In this document: in pieces, positions 4,885 to 8,668 of the stretch
How positions within the stretch are numbered: the stretch's first letter is position 1
Layout: the number at the start of each line of letters is the position of its first letter
Origin: Dehalococcoidia bacterium
GTDB taxonomy: Bacteria > Chloroflexota > Dehalococcoidia > SZUA-161 > SpSt-899
Reading direction: 5' to 3'
Length of the DNA: 8,668 bases
NCBI GenBank assembly: GCA_023271515.1
Contig: JALPXQ010000056.1
Span: 1 to 8,668, forward strand
The notes under the pieces: model-generated
Told to the model about the DNA's origin: nothing
Seen by the model: the letters and a program-made list of their open reading frames with translations, nothing else
Databases searched by the model: none
Translations under genes and position numbers: made by a program

Positions 4885-6802
4885 CAAGGTGAAGACCCGG
4901 CCAAAAGAGAAGAATCCGGTTAAGATATGCGATACTACCTTTCGCGATGGCCATCAGTCCACCCTGGCGACTCGCATGCGCACCTCGGATATGGAGTGGA
5001 TGGCCGAGGAAATGGACAAGTGCGGTTTCTACTGCATGGAGGTCTGGGGTGGGGCCACATTCGATGTGCCCCACCGTTTCCTGGGTGAAGATCCCTGGGA
5101 GCGGCCGCGCACCCTGAAAAGACTCATGCCCAACACTCCGCTGGCGATGCTCCTGCGAGGTCAGAATCTGGTTGCTTATCGCAACCACCCCGATGACCTG
5201 GTGGATGCCTTTGTGGAACAGGCCGTGGAGGTGGGCATTGATATCTTTCGCGTCTTCGATGCGGTGAATGACGAGCGCAACCATGAGCGTGCCGCGAAAG
5301 CCATCAAGAAGTACGGCAAGGTTTATCGGGCGGAGATATGCTACTCCCTGACGCAGCCAAGGATGGGCGGTCCGGTTTATAACCTGGAGTATTACGTTAG
5401 GAAGGCCTTAATCTTCCAGAACGAGCTTGATGCCGATATCATCTGCATCAAGGACCAGGCAGGGCTAATTTCGCCCTACGACGCCTACGACCTGGTCAAG
5501 GCTCTGAAAGAGGAGCTAAGGGTCCCGGTTGAGCTGCACACCCATTATACCAGCGGGCAGGCATCCATGTCCGTGCTCAAAGCGGTCGAGGCTGGGGTAG
5601 ACATCGTCGACACTGCCCTATCGCCATTTGCTTTACGTTCCTCGCAACCGGCCATCGAGCCACTGGTTGTTGCTCTGTATGGGACTGATCGGGATACCGG
5701 GCTGGATATCGAGCAGTTATTTAAGTGCGGCCAGATGCTGGAGGAGATTGCTCCCAAGTACCGGGACTTCCTCGATACCTCGAGGATGTCGGTCATCGAT
5801 GTGGGAGTGCTGGTTCATCAAATCCCTGGCGGGATGACCACCAACCTGGTTTCTCAGTTGAAGGAGGCCCATGCCCTCGACCGGTTGGGTGAGTGCCAGG
5901 ACATGACGGCAAAAGTACGAGCCGAGCTCGGCTATCCCCCGCTGGTTACCCCTACCAGCCAGATCGTAGGTGTCCAGGCGGTTCAAAACGTCCTTGTCGG
6001 GCCTTACAAGATGATCTCCAAGGAGGTAAAGGACTATTGCTGGGGGCTATATGGCAGGCCGCCGGCACCGATCGACAAGGATATCCAGAAGATGATCCTC
6101 AAGGGTTACGAGAGGGGAGAGACACCTATTACCGGTAGAGCGGCGGATATGCTTGGACCGGAGCTGGAAAAGGCGAAAGAGGAATCGAAGGAGTTTGCCA
6201 GGACCATCCAGGATGTGCTTCTTTATGCCCTCTACCCCACCACCGGTGCACGCTTCCTGAAGTATAAGTATGGGATTGACAAGACCATCCCCGACGACTG
6301 GAAACCGCCGCGAGCCCCCAAGACCATGGAGGAGATAAAGAAGGAGGATGAGCTCATTGCCAGGGCAAAGGCCGGCAAGCTGGTGGAAAGGGTAGAGAAG
6401 CCGATCCCGGAAAAGGGCCCTGGTGTGAGAACGTTCAATGTTTTCGTTGAGGATGAGTACTACGAGGTCGAGGTGGAGGCTGTTGGCGGTGCATCCGCGA
6501 CTAGGGTGTTGCCATCCCCGGCCCCCGCTGCTACACCGGTGGCGGAGGCAACAAAGGAAGTAGCACCTGCCCCAACCGTTGCTGAGGGGGAGAAGGTAGT
6601 TGCCCCTGTGCCGGGGATGATCATCCGCTACGAGGTCAAAGTAGGAGACAAGGTCAAGGCAGGTGACACGGTGGTCATCCTGGAGTCGATGAAGATGGAA
6701 AACACCATCCCAGCTCCCGTCGATGGAACGGTTGCTGCGATCAACTTCGAAACCGGGGCCACTGTGGGCAAGGGTGATGTTCTGGCGGTGATCGCCTCGT
6801 AG
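4835..6802 (+). CDS. Pyruvate/oxaloacetate carboxyltransferase with C-terminal biotinyl domain (PycB / OadA / transcarboxylase 5S-1.3S type)
   Basis: The product is 655 residues, starting at ATG 4835 with GGGGGA 3-4 nt upstream. Residues 29-300 form the HMGL-like TIM barrel: DTTFRDGHQS (33-42) and HTHYTSG (235-241) give metal ligands, and Lys206 in CIKDQAG is in the position of the carboxylated metal-binding lysine. Residues 315-480 are the conserved carboxylase domain, with QIPGGM (329-334) and TPTSQIVGVQA (372-382). A charged segment and an Ala/Pro-rich swinging linker (about 553-585) lead to the biotinyl domain, with biotin on Lys620 in ESMKMEN, near the usual EAMKM. It carries carboxyl groups between pyruvate/oxaloacetate and biotin. 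With the 12S-like protein it could form a transcarboxylase. With a biotin carboxylase elsewhere it would be pyruvate carboxylase subunit B. With a membrane beta subunit it would be oxaloacetate decarboxylase alpha. None of those partners is in the window. Confidence 0.92.
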   Translation: MKGIGDGSILAKDLTADKVKTRPKEKNPVKICDTTFRDGHQSTLATRMRTSDMEWMAEEMDKCGFYCMEVWGGATFDVPHRFLGEDPWERPRTLKRLMPNTPLAMLLRGQNLVAYRNHPDDLVDAFVEQAVEVGIDIFRVFDAVNDERNHERAAKAIKKYGKVYRAEICYSLTQPRMGGPVYNLEYYVRKALIFQNELDADIICIKDQAGLISPYDAYDLVKALKEELRVPVELHTHYTSGQASMSVLKAVEAGVDIVDTALSPFALRSSQPAIEPLVVALYGTDRDTGLDIEQLFKCGQMLEEIAPKYRDFLDTSRMSVIDVGVLVHQIPGGMTTNLVSQLKEAHALDRLGECQDMTAKVRAELGYPPLVTPTSQIVGVQAVQNVLVGPYKMISKEVKDYCWGLYGRPPAPIDKDIQKMILKGYERGETPITGRAADMLGPELEKAKEESKEFARTIQDVLLYALYPTTGARFLKYKYGIDKTIPDDWKPPRAPKTMEEIKKEDELIARAKAGKLVERVEKPIPEKGPGVRTFNVFVEDEYYEVEVEAVGGASATRVLPSPAPAATPVAEATKEVAPAPTVAEGEKVVAPVPGMIIRYEVKVGDKVKAGDTVVILESMKMENTIPAPVDGTVAAINFETGATVGKGDVLAVIAS

Positions 6803-6840
6803 GTAATGGGTAACCTCTTGCCTCAGGGAGGTAAGACACA

Positions 6841-7776
6841 ATGCGCAGACGCTATGCTAAAGTTTCGATCATCGGGGCGGGGAATGTGGGCGCAACCTGC
6901 GCTTTCAGGATCGCTGAAAAGGGATATGCGGATGTGGTGCTAATAGATATCGTTGAGGGGCTCCCTCAGGGCAAGGGCCTGGACATGCTGGAGGCAACTC
7001 CGATCATCGGCTCGGATGCCAGGATTATCGGCTCCAATCGCTATGAAGAAACGGCCAACTCGGACATCGTGGTCATCACCTCAGGAGTAGCCCGGAAGCC
7101 CGGAATGAGCCGGGATGATCTGGTGCTTACCAATAAGAAGATCGTGCAGGAGGTGGTGGCGCAGGTGGTCCAATATTCACCTGACTGCATCATCATCATG
7201 GTGACCAATCCCCTGGATGCCATGACACAGTTGGCACTGCACTTGAGCAAGTTTCCTCGCAGTAGAGTCTTTGGGCAGTCTGGCATCCTCGATAGCGCCA
7301 GGTTCCGAACTTTCATCGCTCAGGAACTCGACGTCTCGGTGGAGGATGTATTCACCTGCGTCTTAGGCGGACACGGCGATACCATGGTGCCCCTCACCAG
7401 GCTTTGCACCGTTGGGGGTGTTCCTATCAGTGAACTTCTTCCGAAGGAGAAGATCGATAGCCTGGTCGAGCGCACGGTGAAGGGGGGAGGCGAGATAGTA
7501 GCCTTGCTAAAGACGGGCAGCGCCTTCTATGCACCTGGTGTGGCCACGGCTCAAATGGTAGATGCCATAATCCTGGATAGGAAAAAGATATTGCCTTGTG
7601 CTGTACGCCTTGACGGTGAATATGGCATTAGTGGCGTGGTGGTAGGCGTGCCGGTTAAACTGGGCAAGAACGGTATCGAGCAAATAATAGAGCTAAAGCT
7701 AACCCCCGAAGAGAGCGCCAGCCTGAGGAGGTCGGCTGCTGCGGTCCAGGAGCTACTGAAGGTGATGCAGATTTAA
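6841..7776 (+). CDS. mdh: Malate dehydrogenase (LDH-like, NAD-dependent)
   Basis: The product is 311 residues, normal for the LDH-like malate dehydrogenases. It interconverts malate and oxaloacetate with NAD. Visible features: the Rossmann motif GAGNVG (12-17); Asp36 at the end of the second strand, favouring NAD over NADP; the mobile loop ARKPGMSR with Arg85 and Arg91, where Arg85 (instead of Gln) selects malate over lactate; VTNPLD (121-126); Asp151 and Arg154 in LDSARF; and catalytic His178 in GGHGD. The start at ATG 6841 has GGGAGG about 9 nt upstream. The gene lies 38 nt after the carboxyltransferase and is very probably in the same transcript. It would consume or supply the oxaloacetate handled by that enzyme. 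The GQSGILDSARF and KGGGEIVALLKTGSAFYAP segments resemble, from memory, the Chloroflexus-type enzyme. Confidence 0.95.
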   Translation: MRRRYAKVSIIGAGNVGATCAFRIAEKGYADVVLIDIVEGLPQGKGLDMLEATPIIGSDARIIGSNRYEETANSDIVVITSGVARKPGMSRDDLVLTNKKIVQEVVAQVVQYSPDCIIIMVTNPLDAMTQLALHLSKFPRSRVFGQSGILDSARFRTFIAQELDVSVEDVFTCVLGGHGDTMVPLTRLCTVGGVPISELLPKEKIDSLVERTVKGGGEIVALLKTGSAFYAPGVATAQMVDAIILDRKKILPCAVRLDGEYGISGVVVGVPVKLGKNGIEQIIELKLTPEESASLRRSAAAVQELLKVMQI

Positions 7777-7825
7777 GTATGGGGGCTACTGGTGCCTTAT
7801 TACCTCTGGATACTTTCGGGGGTTT

Positions 7826-8668
7826 ATGAGCAAGATCAAAGAGATTCAGGCAGCAGAGATCACCCAAAGCGTAGCTCGCTTATGTCAGGAGGCTAATTTC
7901 TTCCTGGGAAAGGATGTCGTGGCAGCCCTGGCGGAAGCCAAAAGTTTCGAGGAGTCTGAGGTTGCCCGACAGGTGCTGGATCAGATCCTGGAGAACGCCA
8001 GGATAGCGGCGGCAGAACACGTTCCCCTGTGTCAGGACTGTGGCACCGCGGTGGTCTTTCTTGATCTGGGACAGGATGTACATATTTCAGGAGGCGACCT
8101 CTACCCCGCGGTAACGGAAGGGGTGAAGATAGGCTACAAGGAGGGCTACCTGCGAAAGTCGATGGTGGAACAGCCCTTCTCCGCGAGGGTCAATACAGAG
8201 GATAATACCCCTCCCGTCATCCATACCCGGATCGTGCCGGGAGAGGAGGTGAGGATCACCGTGGCTCCCAAAGGGGGCGGCAGCGAGAATATGAGTCGTT
8301 TTGCCGCACTCAAACCGGCGCAGGGCAGGCAGGGTATCATTGAATTCGTGGTGAATGCTGTGGATGAGGCTGGTAGTAATCCCTGTCCCCCGGTCATAGT
8401 TGGTGTGGGAATCGGGGGCACGGCGGAGAAGACCATGGCCTTGGCCAAGGTGGCTCTGCTTCGTGAGGTAGGTAAGCCGAGCCCTGATGCTGAGGTCGCT
8501 GAACTTGAGGAGGCCATTCTCAAGCGGGTCAATGCCCTGGGCATCGGGCCCGGGGGTTTCGGAGGACGGACAACTGCCCTGGCGGTGCATGTTGAGACCT
8601 TCCCCAGCCACATCGCCAGCCTGCCGGTAGCGGTTAACCTGCAGTGCCATGCTAGCCGGCATAGATCT
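7826..8668 (+). CDS. Fumarate hydratase class I, alpha (N-terminal) subunit, 3' end cut by window edge
   Basis: ATG 7826, with GGGGG 3-4 nt upstream, opens a frame of 281 codons to the window edge. Family alpha subunits are about 280 residues, so only a few residues are missing. It hydrates fumarate to malate using an oxygen-sensitive 4Fe-4S cluster. The three cluster cysteines are visible: Cys69 in PLCQDCG, Cys187 in NPCPPVIVGVGIGG and Cys274 in NLQCHASR. Other family motifs are KGGGSENMS (149-157) and the Gly-rich GIGPGGFGGRTTAL (239-252), which contact substrate. Class I enzymes of this split type need a beta subunit, expected just downstream. Cys72 replaces the usual Thr of CQDTG. It follows malate dehydrogenase by 49 nt and continues the oxaloacetate-malate-fumarate series. 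Tartrate dehydratase alpha is a relative, but the neighbours favour fumarase. Confidence 0.92.
   Translation, partial: MSKIKEIQAAEITQSVARLCQEANFFLGKDVVAALAEAKSFEESEVARQVLDQILENARIAAAEHVPLCQDCGTAVVFLDLGQDVHISGGDLYPAVTEGVKIGYKEGYLRKSMVEQPFSARVNTEDNTPPVIHTRIVPGEEVRITVAPKGGGSENMSRFAALKPAQGRQGIIEFVVNAVDEAGSNPCPPVIVGVGIGGTAEKTMALAKVALLREVGKPSPDAEVAELEEAILKRVNALGIGPGGFGGRTTALAVHVETFPSHIASLPVAVNLQCHASRHRS

Noticed and set aside
6813..6832. Hairpin ACCTC/GAGGT covering the ribosome binding site of malate dehydrogenase
   Set aside because: Only five pairs with a ten-base loop, which is easily chance.
6047..6841. Long antisense open frame opposite the carboxyltransferase/biotin gene, and similar ones at 3188-3766 and 8087-8662
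   Set aside because: They lie opposite strongly conserved genes, have no family-like motifs, and follow from the codon bias of the sense strand.
1..8668. CRISPR arrays, tRNA or rRNA genes, and clear intrinsic terminators
   Set aside because: No regularly spaced repeats, no cloverleaf or rRNA-like conserved stretches, and no GC-rich hairpin followed by a T run were found by eye.

Overview
The window appears to come from a mid-to-high-GC bacterium, and Chloroflexota (Dehalococcoidia-like) is my best guess. The main clue is the malate dehydrogenase, an LDH-like enzyme whose GQSGILDSARF segment and KGGGEIVALLKTGSAFYAP segment closely resemble, from memory, the Chloroflexus-type enzyme. The assignment is an inference. 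The genes use strong AGGAGG-type ribosome binding sites.

The left part (1-1650) holds small, poorly conserved genes. First comes the C-terminal end of a membrane protein cut by the window edge, then a possible 56-codon ORF, then a 14-bp inverted repeat. After these is a 242-residue membrane protein (424-1152) built from two related halves, with a run of ten C inside its coding sequence. A perfect extended -10 promoter at 1260 then precedes a very small putative lipoprotein (1396-1644).

The middle part (1650-3080) is accessory DNA. It contains a decayed coding region (1686-2118) and an AT-richer, minus-strand type II toxin-antitoxin pair: a BrnT-like toxin, then a CopG/BrnA-like antitoxin overlapping it by 14 nt, with its own promoter. 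It also holds a 102-bp MITE-like element with imperfect terminal inverted repeats (2881-2982). The core of that element is repeated in degenerate form at 2051-2129.

The right part (3083-8668) is a compact plus-strand operon of central carbon metabolism. In order it encodes an acyl-CoA carboxyltransferase of the 12S/MmdA/PccB family, a 79-residue small protein resembling the tail of decarboxylase gamma/epsilon subunits, a pyruvate/oxaloacetate carboxyltransferase (5S type) carrying its own biotinyl domain, malate dehydrogenase, and the alpha subunit of a class I fumarase (running off the window edge).

Read together, these genes could transfer a carboxyl group between methylmalonyl-CoA and pyruvate, giving propionyl-CoA and oxaloacetate, and then interconvert oxaloacetate, malate and fumarate. 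That is the transcarboxylase arm of the methylmalonyl-CoA (Wood-Werkman) route, used for propionate formation or, in reverse, propionate oxidation. No biotin carboxylase and no membrane sodium-pump subunit is visible here. The enzyme could equally be part of an ATP-dependent carboxylase or a decarboxylase whose other subunits are encoded elsewhere.
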